Assembly (NCBI GenBank): GCA_964447925.1
Contig: CAYUUP010000022.1
Span: forward strand, 1-19,636
Source: CAYUUP01 sp964447925
GTDB taxonomy: Bacteria > Bacillota > Clostridia > Oscillospirales > Oscillospiraceae
Reading direction: 5' to 3'
Length of the DNA stretch: 19,636 nucleotides
The translations under genes were made by a program, and so were the position numbers. Positions 7,602 to 14,925 of the stretch are shown piece after piece. Position 1 is the first letter of the stretch. Every line of letters starts with the position of its first letter. The notes beneath the pieces are model-generated. The model was not told the origin of the DNA. It searched no databases and saw only the letters and a list, made by a program, of their open reading frames with translations.

Positions 7602-7632
7602 AACCCACAGGCCGGTGGAGGACCTGTGGGTT
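7602..7632 (-). terminator. Hairpin downstream of the MFS gene, probable terminator
   Basis: A 10-bp stem, AACCCACAGG (7602-7611) with CCTGTGGGTT (7623-7632), 11-base loop. It is about 235 bases beyond the MFS stop and just upstream of the PTS IIC-like promoter. On the minus strand it is followed by the pyrimidine-rich CTTCTTGCCTTTT, compatible with termination that insulates the next gene. Confidence 0.45.
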
Positions 7633-7866
7633 TCAAAATCAAGTGGGCAAACGCCAACTGCGACTTCCGGCAATGCGATTGCAAAGCCCATCGGTTGACC
7701 CTCATCCGCTTGACGTACTATATTTTAGCAGGATATGACAACATTCGCAACCATTATTTTTTAATAACTTTACAGTCTTTTCTTGACACAATTTGTTCAT
7801 ATTTTCGAAAATGCACGTTGAAATATGGCATATTTAATTAAGAGTACTTTCTAAAAGTGGGAGGCC
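7633..7866. other. A/T-rich intergenic stretch without recognised gene
   Basis: This is the 3' side of the MFS gene. Bases 7730-7860 are markedly more A/T-rich than the surroundings, with many T-runs. An open frame of 95 codons crosses it on the plus strand from 7554, but it has no ribosome binding site and no recognisable protein pattern. I see no riboswitch, tRNA or repeat. Confidence 0.5.
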
Positions 7867-9102
7867 TCAATCCTTGCCCCAGTTCTTTTGCAGCTTGTTC
7901 AACCCCAGCATCAGGAAAATGGGTATAATGGCAGTGATTGCGCCCATGACAAAGGTGGCGGTGGGATCCTGATTCAGGATGCTGTTGGAAACCCAGTTGA
8001 AGAAGATGGAGGACAGGCCCAGGGCCATCATAATGATACCATAGTTGGTGCCGGAGTTCTTGGGGCCAAAAAAATCGGTGGACATGGCCGCGTTCAGGGC
8101 GGAGGGGCCGCCATAGGCGAAGGCAATGAGGAAGATGGCGATCATGTAGGGAATGCCGGTGATAAATGTCAGGGCCACAGCGCCTATAAAGGTCATGACA
8201 CACAGGATAATCATAGTAGCCACACGGCCGATCTTATCGGAGAGGGTGGCCATCACCAGCCGACCGGCAGCATTTGGGATGCCTGCCAGAGCCACGCAGG
8301 CGGCGGCCAGCGCCGGAGTTAAGCCCCGCTCAATGCCCAGGGTGGCAATAATGGGGGTGGCCAGGTTCCACGTGCCGTTGATGAAAAAGATGTTCAGGAA
8401 GATGAGCCAGAAGGGCAGGGTGCGGCAGGCCTGACCCAAGGAGTAGTCACGAGGGGCAGCCACAGCTGCGCTGTTCCCGGCGACTGCCACCGGCAGGGTA
8501 TCCAGATATGCCTGATTCGGCAGCCGCACCAGTAGGCAGGCCAGAATGCCGATCAGCAGAAAAGCGCCGCCCAGGATGCAGAACACAGGACGGAAGCTGA
8601 CAATGCCATCGCTGCCGGTGAAGACGCCCATCAGACTTCTTGCCACCGGGGTGAAGACCACAGAGGACAGGCCAAAGGCAGAGATAGCCAGACCAGAGGC
8701 AAAGCCCCGGCGGTGGGGCAGCCACTTCTGGATACAGGAGATGCAGGCGCCATAGACAATGCCAGAGCCAAGACCGCCCATCACACAGTAGGTCAGATAG
8801 ATCAGGGAGATGGTGGAGGTGGTGAGCAGACCGGTGCAGAAGATACCGGCGGCAAAGAGGATGATGCCCACATAGCAGGTGAATTTAGGCCCTCTCTTAT
8901 CATTGAGGACGCCACCTACCAGATTGCCTACCACAAATGCCATCAGCATATAGGAGGAAACCATGCTGACGCCGGCCCAGCCGCCGAAAGCCGCCTGTAC
9001 GGAGTCCCGGAACACGCTCCAGGTATAGAGGATACCCACGCAGAGCTGCAAAATCAGACAGCCAACGACGGCAGGCCACGGGGAGATATGCTTTTGTTCC
9101 AT
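7867..9102 (-). CDS. MFS transporter, oxalate/formate antiporter (OFA) type
   Basis: A membrane protein of 411 aa with twelve predictable hydrophobic segments. The opening PWPAVVGCLILQLCVGILYTWSVF and the loop GGVLNDKRGPKF between segments 2 and 3 (major-facilitator motif A) match the OFA family, whose members exchange carboxylates such as oxalate, formate or lactate. MGGLGSGIVYGACISC and WLPHRRGFASGLAISAFGLSS strengthen this. The real substrate cannot be read from the sequence. ATG at 9102 has AGAGGAA about 9 bases upstream. It is divergent from the MATE operon, and no enzyme gene for its substrate is adjacent. Two TATAAT boxes upstream without a good -35, plus an inverted repeat, suggest an activator-dependent promoter. 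Confidence 0.88.
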   Translation of the reverse strand: MEQKHISPWPAVVGCLILQLCVGILYTWSVFRDSVQAAFGGWAGVSMVSSYMLMAFVVGNLVGGVLNDKRGPKFTCYVGIILFAAGIFCTGLLTTSTISLIYLTYCVMGGLGSGIVYGACISCIQKWLPHRRGFASGLAISAFGLSSVVFTPVARSLMGVFTGSDGIVSFRPVFCILGGAFLLIGILACLLVRLPNQAYLDTLPVAVAGNSAAVAAPRDYSLGQACRTLPFWLIFLNIFFINGTWNLATPIIATLGIERGLTPALAAACVALAGIPNAAGRLVMATLSDKIGRVATMIILCVMTFIGAVALTFITGIPYMIAIFLIAFAYGGPSALNAAMSTDFFGPKNSGTNYGIIMMALGLSSIFFNWVSNSILNQDPTATFVMGAITAIIPIFLMLGLNKLQKNWGKD

Positions 9103-9159
9103 AGTTTAGAATTCCTCTTTTCGTAAAAAATACTATCGCTCCCAGGGGTTGAAGCGTTT

Positions 9160-9202
9160 ATTATACATATTATATCATACATCGAACTGACTGTATAGTC
9201 AG
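9160..9202 (-). promoter_or_regulatory. Promoter region of the MFS gene with an inverted repeat
   Basis: On the minus strand two perfect TATAAT hexamers occur at 9174-9169 and 9165-9160, neither with a convincing -35 at 16-18 bases. Just upstream lies an inverted repeat CTGACT-GTAT-AGTCAG (9187-9202), placed where an activator or repressor would bind relative to the first -10 box. Confidence 0.5.
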
Positions 9203-9226
9203 CAAATTGCCGAAAGTTCAGCGCTG

Positions 9227-9258
9227 GAAGCTGCCGCAGGCCCTCAGGCGGCAGCTTC
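9227..9258. repeat. 11-bp inverted repeat in the divergent intergenic region
   Basis: GAAGCTGCCGC (9227-9237) and GCGGCAGCTTC (9248-9258) are perfect arms around a 10-base loop. It lies between two divergent promoters, upstream of both apparent start sites, with no U-tract on either strand, so it is not a plain terminator. The rest of the 311-base gap (9103-9413) holds only the two promoter regions. Confidence 0.6.
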
Positions 9259-9354
9259 GATGGCGCGATGAATTGAATACCCTGGAGGCAAAAATCAATC
9301 GCAGTAGGCAATTTTTGTCCGCCCCTTCCTGCAAACTTCCGTTTTATTTCACTA

Positions 9355-9383
9355 TAGACGTTGGCAAAAACAGATGTTATAAT
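9355..9383 (+). promoter_or_regulatory. Promoter of the MATE-yfbR-ACT-PFL operon
   Basis: TATAAT at 9378-9383 carries an extended TG at 9376-9377... read as TGT directly before the box, and TAGACG at 9355-9360 is the -35 (4 of 6) at 17-base spacing. The ATG follows about 30 bases downstream. Confidence 0.65.
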
Positions 9384-9413
9384 AGGGAGCAGTCACGAAA
9401 GGGGAAGGATAGA

Positions 9414-10760
9414 ATGGAACATTCAATGACTGAGGGGCGAGAATGGAGGCTCATCCTCCTCTTTACCCTGCCTATCATGGCGGGTAACTTTTTACAGCAG
9501 CTCTATAACACAGTTGACAGCATTATCGTGGGCCGGATCCTGGGAGAGGCGGCCCTTTCTGCGGTTGGAACCTCCGCTCCCATCACCATGCTGTTTGTGG
9601 CCATTGCCATGGGTATGTCCACCGGCTGTTCTGTCATCACCGCCCAATATTTCGGGGCAAAGCAGTTGGATGAAATGCGGAAATCTGTCTCCACCTCCAT
9701 TATCCTGCTGGTGGGGGTGGGCATATTCCTGACCGTGTTGGGGTTCTTCGTCACCCCTGTGCTGCTGCGGGACTTCCTGAAGGCCGGCGCGGAATATCTC
9801 CCCATGGCCACCAGCTATCTGCGGATATACTGCCTGGGGCTGGTTTTTCAGTTCATCTATAACATTGCAGCTGCCATTCTCCGCTCCCTGGGGGACTCCC
9901 GGGCCACGTTGTATTTCCTGCTGGTGTCCTCCGTTGCCAATATCATCCTGGACATCCTGCTGGTGCCGGTTATGGGGGTGGCGGGGGCTGCTCTGGCTAC
10001 GGTTATCGCCCAGGCCCTGTCCGCCGCCATCAGCATCTTCTATATGTTCCGGGTACACACCCTCCTGCGGGTACCCCGGTCACTGTTCCGCTTCTATCCC
10101 GAAAAGGGGCTGCTGGCCCTGAAGATCGCTCTGCCCACCACTGTGCAGCAGTGTGTCGTTTCCTTCTCCCATATGGCCCTTCAGCGGCTGGTGAACAGCT
10201 ATGACATCACCGCAGCCTACACCGCCGGCACCAGACTGGAAAACTTCCTGCTGATTCCCATTTTCGGCTTTAACATGGGGCTTTCCACCTTCACCGGCCA
10301 GAACCTGGGGGCAGGAAAGCCGGAGCGGGTTATCCGGGGACACAAGGTTACTCTGCTGATGGGCTGCATCTGCTGGTTCCTGGTGATGGTCATTGTCTAT
10401 ACCTGCGCCGGCCCCTTGCTCTCCCTCTTTAATCTGGCGGCAGACAGCCTGGCCGTGGGCCAAACCTATCTCCGCTTTATGGCCCCCCTGGTGGTGATAT
10501 TCGCACTGTATATGATCACCAACGGTGCGCTTCAGGGGGCAGGCGATGTGATATTTATCTTCATCAACACCTTCTCCGCCCTGGTTGTCCGGGTGCTGCT
10601 GGCCTATGGGCTTTCTGCCTTTACCAGCTTGGGCGCTGCCTGTGTGTGGTACAGCATCCCCTTGACCTGGCTATATAACATGGTACTGAGCCTGGCCCGG
10701 TTTCGCTTTGGCCCCTGGCGGCAGAAGACCATCGTCAGTCGGCAGGCGGATGAAGGATAG
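9414..10760 (+). CDS. MATE-family multidrug/metabolite exporter
   Basis: An inner-membrane protein of 448 aa with twelve hydrophobic segments, standard for the MATE family (NorM/DinF-like). It uses a Na+ or H+ gradient to export cationic or aromatic compounds. The first segment LPIMAGNFLQQLYNTVDSII-VGR, the conserved YNIAAAILRSLGDSR between segments 4 and 5, and the second-half copy GFNMGLSTFTGQNLGAGKPER plus MITNGALQGAGD show the two-fold repeat of MATE proteins. ATG at 9414 is chosen because GGGAAGGA sits about 5 bases upstream and the promoter ends at 9383; in-frame codons further upstream would be outside the transcript. It is the first gene of a four-gene plus-strand run; the next start follows 39 bases later. 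Confidence 0.93.
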   Translation: MEHSMTEGREWRLILLFTLPIMAGNFLQQLYNTVDSIIVGRILGEAALSAVGTSAPITMLFVAIAMGMSTGCSVITAQYFGAKQLDEMRKSVSTSIILLVGVGIFLTVLGFFVTPVLLRDFLKAGAEYLPMATSYLRIYCLGLVFQFIYNIAAAILRSLGDSRATLYFLLVSSVANIILDILLVPVMGVAGAALATVIAQALSAAISIFYMFRVHTLLRVPRSLFRFYPEKGLLALKIALPTTVQQCVVSFSHMALQRLVNSYDITAAYTAGTRLENFLLIPIFGFNMGLSTFTGQNLGAGKPERVIRGHKVTLLMGCICWFLVMVIVYTCAGPLLSLFNLAADSLAVGQTYLRFMAPLVVIFALYMITNGALQGAGDVIFIFINTFSALVVRVLLAYGLSAFTSLGAACVWYSIPLTWLYNMVLSLARFRFGPWRQKTIVSRQADEG

Positions 10761-10799
10761 TTCCCCTGTAATGAGATCTTTCAGAGAGGATGGGACACA

Positions 10800-11378
10800 G
10801 TGAACAGCTTTTTTGCCCTAATCAGCCGGATGCGCTATATCCACCGCTGGGCGCTGATGCGGAACACAGAGATGGAAAACGTCCAGGAACACTCCCATAT
10901 GGTGGCGGTACTGGCTCATGCCCTGGCTGTGATCCAGAATCAGTATTACGGCGGGACTGTGGACACCGGAGCGGTGGCGGTGGCTGCCCTGTATCACGAT
11001 GCCACTGAGATCATCACCGGTGATATGCCAACCCCTATCAAGTATGTAAATGCCACGCTTCGGGCCTCCTATCAGCAGGTGGAGGATGCCGCTGCCCAGC
11101 AGCTGCTCACCATGCTGCCAAAGGAACTTCGGCCCGTCTACGGCTCTGTTTTGGAGCCAGAAGATCCGGAGATCCGGATTCTGGTGAAGGCGGCCGACAA
11201 GCTCTCCGCCTATCTCAAGTGCGTGGAGGAGGAGAAGGCGGGAAATTCCGAGTTCCGCCAGGCCAGGGAGCAGACCATAGCCGCGCTGGAAAACTATGAC
11301 TGCCCTGCCCTCCGGCACTTTATGAAGGAATATTTGCCAGCGTTTGAAAAGACACTGGACGAATTACAGAAAGGTTGA
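10800..11378 (+). CDS. yfbR: YfbR-like HD-domain 5'-deoxynucleotidase
   Basis: A cytosolic protein of 192 aa that by family removes the phosphate from deoxynucleoside 5'-monophosphates. The active-site set of E. coli YfbR is present: R16-W17 (IHRWALM), H31 (QEHSHM), H66-D67 (LYHDATEI), D75 (GDMPTPIK) and D133 (KAADKLSAY). Two-residue offsets to the E. coli numbering support full length. The start is GTG at 10800; AGAGAGGA ends about 10 bases before it, and no in-frame ATG exists close by. It sits 39 bases after the MATE gene and 6 bases before the ACT-domain gene, so it is in the same operon. The family match is firm; the role in this operon is not obvious. Confidence 0.9.
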   Translation: MNSFFALISRMRYIHRWALMRNTEMENVQEHSHMVAVLAHALAVIQNQYYGGTVDTGAVAVAALYHDATEIITGDMPTPIKYVNATLRASYQQVEDAAAQQLLTMLPKELRPVYGSVLEPEDPEIRILVKAADKLSAYLKCVEEEKAGNSEFRQAREQTIAALENYDCPALRHFMKEYLPAFEKTLDELQKG

Positions 11379-11384
11379 TCCCTC

Positions 11385-11654
11385 ATGCGTGCAATTGTCA
11401 CTGTCATCGGCCACGACAAGGTTGGCATCATCGCCTCAGTGTGTTCCATACTGGCCTCCCACCAGGTCAATGTGCTGGATATCAGTCAGACGCTCCTGCA
11501 GGAGTACTTCACCATGATTATGATCGTGGATACGACGGACTGCCCCCTGCCCTTCGCGGAGCTGGCCGCTCTGCTGGAGACGGAGGGCAAGGAGTTGGAA
11601 CTGTCCATCCGCGCCCAGCGGGAGGATATCTTCAATGCGATGCACCGCATTTAA
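11385..11654 (+). CDS. ACT domain-containing protein, UPF0237 family
   Basis: A single ACT domain of 89 aa spanning the whole protein. The start MRAIVTVIGHDKVGIIASVCSILA has the GxDKxGI pattern that forms the ligand-binding turn between strand 1 and helix 1, and NVLDISQTLLQEYFTMIMIVD is the second strand pair. ACT domains bind small ligands, often amino acids, and regulate partners. UPF0237 genes are typically next to UPF0210 genes, exactly as here (12-base gap), which suggests a regulatory subunit for the next protein. AAAGG overlapping the yfbR stop lies about 10 bases before the ATG. The ligand is unknown. Confidence 0.92.
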   Translation: MRAIVTVIGHDKVGIIASVCSILASHQVNVLDISQTLLQEYFTMIMIVDTTDCPLPFAELAALLETEGKELELSIRAQREDIFNAMHRI

Positions 11655-11666
11655 CGGAGGGCTGCC

Positions 11667-13025
11667 ATGCTAAGCAATCAGGAAATCATGGAAACCATCC
11701 AGATGATCGGGCAGCAGCATCTGGATATCCGCACCATCACCATGGGCATCTCCCTGTTGTCCTGCGCCCATCCCGACACCAACACCCTGTGTCAGCGCAT
11801 CTATGACAAGATCTGTCGGAATGCAGAGCATCTGGTGGCCACTGGAAGGGACATCGAGCGGGAATTCGGTATTCCCATCGTCAATAAGCGTATCTCCGTG
11901 ACGCCCATGGCCCTGGTGGCGGCCTGTTGTGAAACGGAGGATTATCTCCCCTTCGCTGTAGCACTGGACAGGGCGGCAAAAGCCTGCGGCGTCAACTTTA
12001 TTGGCGGCTACTCCGCACTGGTGCAGAAGGGCATGACGGAGGCCGACCGCAAGCTCATCGCATCCATCCCGGCAGCGCTGTCGGAGACAGATTTCGTCTG
12101 CTCCTCTGTCAATGTGGCTTCCACCCGGGCGGGTATCAACATGGACGCCGTGGCTCTGATGGGAGATGTGATCTGCGAAACCGCCCGGCGGACGGCGGAC
12201 CGGGACGGTTTTGGCTGTGCCAAGTTAGTGGTTTTTGCCAATGCTGTAGAGGATAATCCCTTTATGGCGGGGGCTTTCCACGGCGTAGGCGAGGCGGAGT
12301 GCGTCATCAATGTGGGCGTCTCCGGCCCCGGTGTGGTACATCATGCGCTTCAGTCCGTTCGGGGTGAGTCCTTCGACATTGTGGCGGAAACCATAAAAAA
12401 GACCGCCTTTCGGGTCACACGGATGGGTCAGCTGGTGGCCCGTGAGGCCAGCACCCGGCTGGGTGTCCCCTTTGGTATCGTGGATCTTTCCCTCGCCCCC
12501 ACCCCTGCCATAGGCGATTCGGTGGCGCGGATCCTGGAGGAAATGGGACTGGAGGTCTGCGGCACCCACGGCACCACTGCTGCCCTGGCCCTGCTGAACG
12601 ATGCCGTCAAGAAAGGCGGTGTGATGGCCTCCTCCCATGTGGGCGGACTTTCTGGGGCCTTTATTCCCGTCAGCGAGGACGAGGGCATGATCGCCGCCGC
12701 CCGCAGCCAGGCGTTGACGCTGGACAAGCTGGAGGCTATGACCTGCGTTTGCTCAGTGGGACTGGACATGATCGCTGTCCCCGGCGACACCCCCGCCTCC
12801 ACCATCGCCGGCATTATCGCGGATGAGGCCGCCATTGGCATGGTGAATAACAAGACGACCGCCGTCCGCATCATCCCCGCCCCCGGCAAGGCTGTGGGGG
12901 ATACAGTGGAAATGGGCGGACTGCTGGGGTCTGCACCGGTGATGCCTGTCCACAGCGGTTCAGCAGAGGCTTTTATCAAGCGGGGCGGACGGATCCCCGC
13001 GCCGTTGCACAGCCTGAAAAATTGA
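11667..13025 (+). CDS. PFL family protein (UPF0210 / DUF711)
   Basis: A soluble protein of 452 aa, the normal size of the family. Typical segments are the start LSNQEIMETIQMIGQQHLDIRTITMGISLL, GVNFIGGYSALVQKG, INVGVSGPGVV, VDLSLAPTPAIGDSVA, GTHGTTAALALLNDAVKKGG and MPVHSGSAEAFIKRGGRIPAP. The family is distantly related to pyruvate formate-lyase-type folds, hence the name, but its reaction is not established. I see no glycyl-radical motif. CGGAGGG ends 5 bases before the ATG. Together with the ACT gene it forms the conserved UPF0237-UPF0210 pair; a canonical terminator follows 13 bases after the stop, so this is the last gene of the operon starting with the MATE exporter. Confidence 0.93.
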   Translation: MLSNQEIMETIQMIGQQHLDIRTITMGISLLSCAHPDTNTLCQRIYDKICRNAEHLVATGRDIEREFGIPIVNKRISVTPMALVAACCETEDYLPFAVALDRAAKACGVNFIGGYSALVQKGMTEADRKLIASIPAALSETDFVCSSVNVASTRAGINMDAVALMGDVICETARRTADRDGFGCAKLVVFANAVEDNPFMAGAFHGVGEAECVINVGVSGPGVVHHALQSVRGESFDIVAETIKKTAFRVTRMGQLVAREASTRLGVPFGIVDLSLAPTPAIGDSVARILEEMGLEVCGTHGTTAALALLNDAVKKGGVMASSHVGGLSGAFIPVSEDEGMIAAARSQALTLDKLEAMTCVCSVGLDMIAVPGDTPASTIAGIIADEAAIGMVNNKTTAVRIIPAPGKAVGDTVEMGGLLGSAPVMPVHSGSAEAFIKRGGRIPAPLHSLKN

Positions 13026-13038
13026 AAAGAGTGCCAGG

Positions 13039-13072
13039 AACCGACTTCGCTGACAGCGGAGCCGGTTTTTTT
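13039..13072 (+). terminator. Rho-independent terminator of the MATE-PFL operon
   Basis: Arms 13039-13051 and 13055-13067 pair as a 13-bp stem with one A-C mismatch and one G-U pair around the triloop GAC, followed by a run of seven T (13066-13072). Confidence 0.88.
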
Positions 13073-13158
13073 GCGTTTTCTCCGCAAGGTTTACGGGGCG
13101 TAACAGGAATTGGCAGATATTGTCATGACTTTGTCACTAAATTGTGATGGATTTGTAG

Positions 13159-13187
13159 TTGATTTTTTTCAGAAAAGTTTATATACT
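13159..13187 (+). promoter_or_regulatory. Promoter of the polysaccharide deacetylase gene
   Basis: TTGATT at 13159-13164 and TATACT at 13182-13187 are 17 bases apart in an A/T-rich segment. The untranslated leader to the ATG at 13273 is about 80 bases with no clear fold. Two TTGTCA copies (13117 and 13132 region) lie just upstream of the -35, but they are too short to call an operator. Confidence 0.55.
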
Positions 13188-13272
13188 AGAAGACGAGGAA
13201 TGTAGAAACCTGTCGAAAATGAAACGGCACGCAAGAATGTACCCCCCAATAAGAAGAAAGGATGCTGCATAG

Positions 13273-14184
13273 ATGACAGGGAAAACAGTAAAACTGGCCA
13301 TTATACTGGCGGTGGCAGCAGCAATTATACTGGCCATCATTTTGGCTGTCAGCGGCAGGTCAGAGGGTGATACGGGAGACACGACGCAAAACACCACAGC
13401 AGAGGAGGGGACGGAAATCTCCCAAAATCAGCCGCCAGAGGCCAGCGATGGCCAGACCCCGGAAGGAAGTGGACCGCTCAACACTGACATCAATACCGAA
13501 CCGGAGACGGAAACAGGAACAGAAACAGAGACGGAGACAGAGGAGCCGTATACAACAAATGAGATCGACCCCTCAAAGCCCATGGCAGCCCTGACCTTTG
13601 ATGATGGTCCCAGCGCAGCCACCACTCCTCTGATTTTGGATCTGTTGGAGCAATATCACATCTCCGCCTCATTTTTCCTCATCGGGCGCAACATCGGCGA
13701 GGATAACTATGAGGTTATTCAGCGGATGGTGAACCTGGGCTGCGAGGTGAATAGTCATACCTGGAGCCACAAGGATCTGACCAAGCTGACGGTGGAGGAG
13801 ATCCAGGCAGAGATCAATAAGGCCTCTGATGCCATCTATGCGGCAGCAGGCATCCGGCCCGCCCTGGTACGGCCTCCCTATGGCAGCATTAATGATACTG
13901 TACGTTCGGCTGTTGGCGTACCCATGATCCGCTGGTCGGTGGACACCATGGACTGGAGTTCCAAGGATCCGGAGGCCATCCTGGAGGAGGTGCAAAACAA
14001 CGCGTTTGACGGCTGTATTATCCTGATGCATGACATCTACGACACCACGGTGGAAGCCAGCAAGCAGGTCATCCCCTGGCTGCTGGAGCAGGGCTATCAG
14101 CTGGTGACAGTATCCCAGCTGATGGAGGCCCGCGGGGTGCCGTTGGAGCCTGGAAACGACTACCGATATGCAAAACCGCAGTGA
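13273..14184 (+). CDS. Membrane-anchored polysaccharide deacetylase (NodB domain)
   Basis: A protein of 303 aa: a short basic N-terminus, one membrane segment (about residues 7-27), a Ser/Thr/Glu/Gln-rich linker (28-95) and a C-terminal NodB deacetylase domain. Metal and catalytic residues are intact: D110-D111 in TFDDGPS, H162 and H166 in HTWSH, RPPYG (200-204), D224/D227 in DTMDW and H253-D254 in LMHD. It should remove acetyl groups from N-acetylated sugars outside the membrane, most likely peptidoglycan; a sporulation (PdaA-like) role is possible. The linker includes a Thr-Glu repeat near residue 78 (ETETGTETETETEE), a flexible wall spacer. Start ATG at 13273 is preceded by GAAAGGA at 11 bases spacing. 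It is a single-gene transcript with its own promoter and terminator. Confidence 0.93.
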   Translation: MTGKTVKLAIILAVAAAIILAIILAVSGRSEGDTGDTTQNTTAEEGTEISQNQPPEASDGQTPEGSGPLNTDINTEPETETGTETETETEEPYTTNEIDPSKPMAALTFDDGPSAATTPLILDLLEQYHISASFFLIGRNIGEDNYEVIQRMVNLGCEVNSHTWSHKDLTKLTVEEIQAEINKASDAIYAAAGIRPALVRPPYGSINDTVRSAVGVPMIRWSVDTMDWSSKDPEAILEEVQNNAFDGCIILMHDIYDTTVEASKQVIPWLLEQGYQLVTVSQLMEARGVPLEPGNDYRYAKPQ

Positions 14185-14199
14185 AATGTCCGTCAATGC

Positions 14200-14242
14200 C
14201 AGAAACTCCCCCGGTTCCCTGCGGGAACCGGGGGAGTTTCTG
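14200..14242. terminator. Perfect 20-bp hairpin after the deacetylase gene
   Basis: The arms 14200-14219 and 14223-14242 are exact reverse complements (outer ends CAGAAACT and AGTTTCTG) with a 3-base loop TGC. It lies between the deacetylase and the convergent glycosylase gene, so it can stop both transcripts. The A-rich and T-rich arm ends supply a short U-run inside the stem. Confidence 0.78.
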
Positions 14243-14323
14243 TGCCGTCTGCAGGTTCACTGTCCCTGCTTTTCAGTATAGGGTATAGGGAAGAAGGCCT
14301 GCCCCGTTTTTGGCAAGGGGATC

Positions 14324-14923
14324 TCAAGAAAAATCTGTCCAGAACCGCCAGGGGAAGTCCGCTGCCTCCTCTGCGTAGTCAATGCCAATCCGCTTCCCTA
14401 CAGAGATGGAAAAGCGCTCCCCCTCCATGCCGTCCCAGACCGTCAGCGGGCCAGCGATCAAATCCAGACCGTTCTCCCGGCGAGTCAGATCCAGCGCCCG
14501 GCACAGCTTCCCCGGCCCGTTCATCAGGTTTTCACGCTGCCGGGGGAGACAGTCCTCCAGAGCAAGGCCGTAGCGCAGCCGGGTCATGGCAGGGATCCCC
14601 GCCTCGGGGATGGCTCCCCGGATGAGTACGGCGCATGGCTCCCCCTCCGCCTCGGTGACAAAATTCAGACAGTGGTACATGCCGTAAATCAGATAGATAT
14701 AAGCGTGGCCCGGCGGGGCAAAGAGGGTTTCCGTTCGGGCTGTCCTGCGGTAGCCATAGGCGTGGCAGGCCTTGTCGCACCGCCCCACATAGGCCTCCGT
14801 CTCCGAAATGCGGCACAGTAACCGTTCCCCGCTGTCCAATGTGCGGATCAGGTGCTTGCCCAGCAGTTCCCGTGCCACTGTCACCGTATCCCTGTCGTAG
14901 AAGTCACGCTCCAGAAGCGTCAT
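14324..14923 (-). CDS. 3-methyladenine DNA glycosylase, AAG/Mpg family
   Basis: A base-excision repair enzyme of 199 aa that flips out and removes alkylated purines. Active-site residues of the AAG family are present: E43 (general base) and Y45 in ETEAYVG and H54 in KACHAYG, with RRTARTETLFAPPGHAYIYLIYGMYHCLNFV and NGPGKLCRALDL as further family signature. Start: ATG at 14923 gives MTLLERDFYD, the usual beginning of the family. An in-frame ATG at 14962 would overlap the fumarase gene by 37 bases and add an atypical N-terminus, so it was not used. It starts 2 bases after the fumarase alpha stop without an obvious ribosome binding site, so translation is probably coupled. The pairing with metabolic genes appears accidental rather than functional. 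Confidence 0.93.
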   Translation of the reverse strand: MTLLERDFYDRDTVTVARELLGKHLIRTLDSGERLLCRISETEAYVGRCDKACHAYGYRRTARTETLFAPPGHAYIYLIYGMYHCLNFVTEAEGEPCAVLIRGAIPEAGIPAMTRLRYGLALEDCLPRQRENLMNGPGKLCRALDLTRRENGLDLIAGPLTVWDGMEGERFSISVGKRIGIDYAEEAADFPWRFWTDFS

Positions 14924-14925
14924 GG

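Noticed and set aside
7554..7841. Possible 95-aa protein in the gap right of the PTS IIC-like gene
   Set aside because: No ribosome binding site, start overlaps the minus-strand promoter, crosses a hairpin, and shows no recognisable pattern.
13073..13158. Repeated TTGTCA motifs as a direct-repeat operator for the deacetylase
   Set aside because: Two 6-base copies in A/T-rich DNA are too short and irregular to support a binding site.
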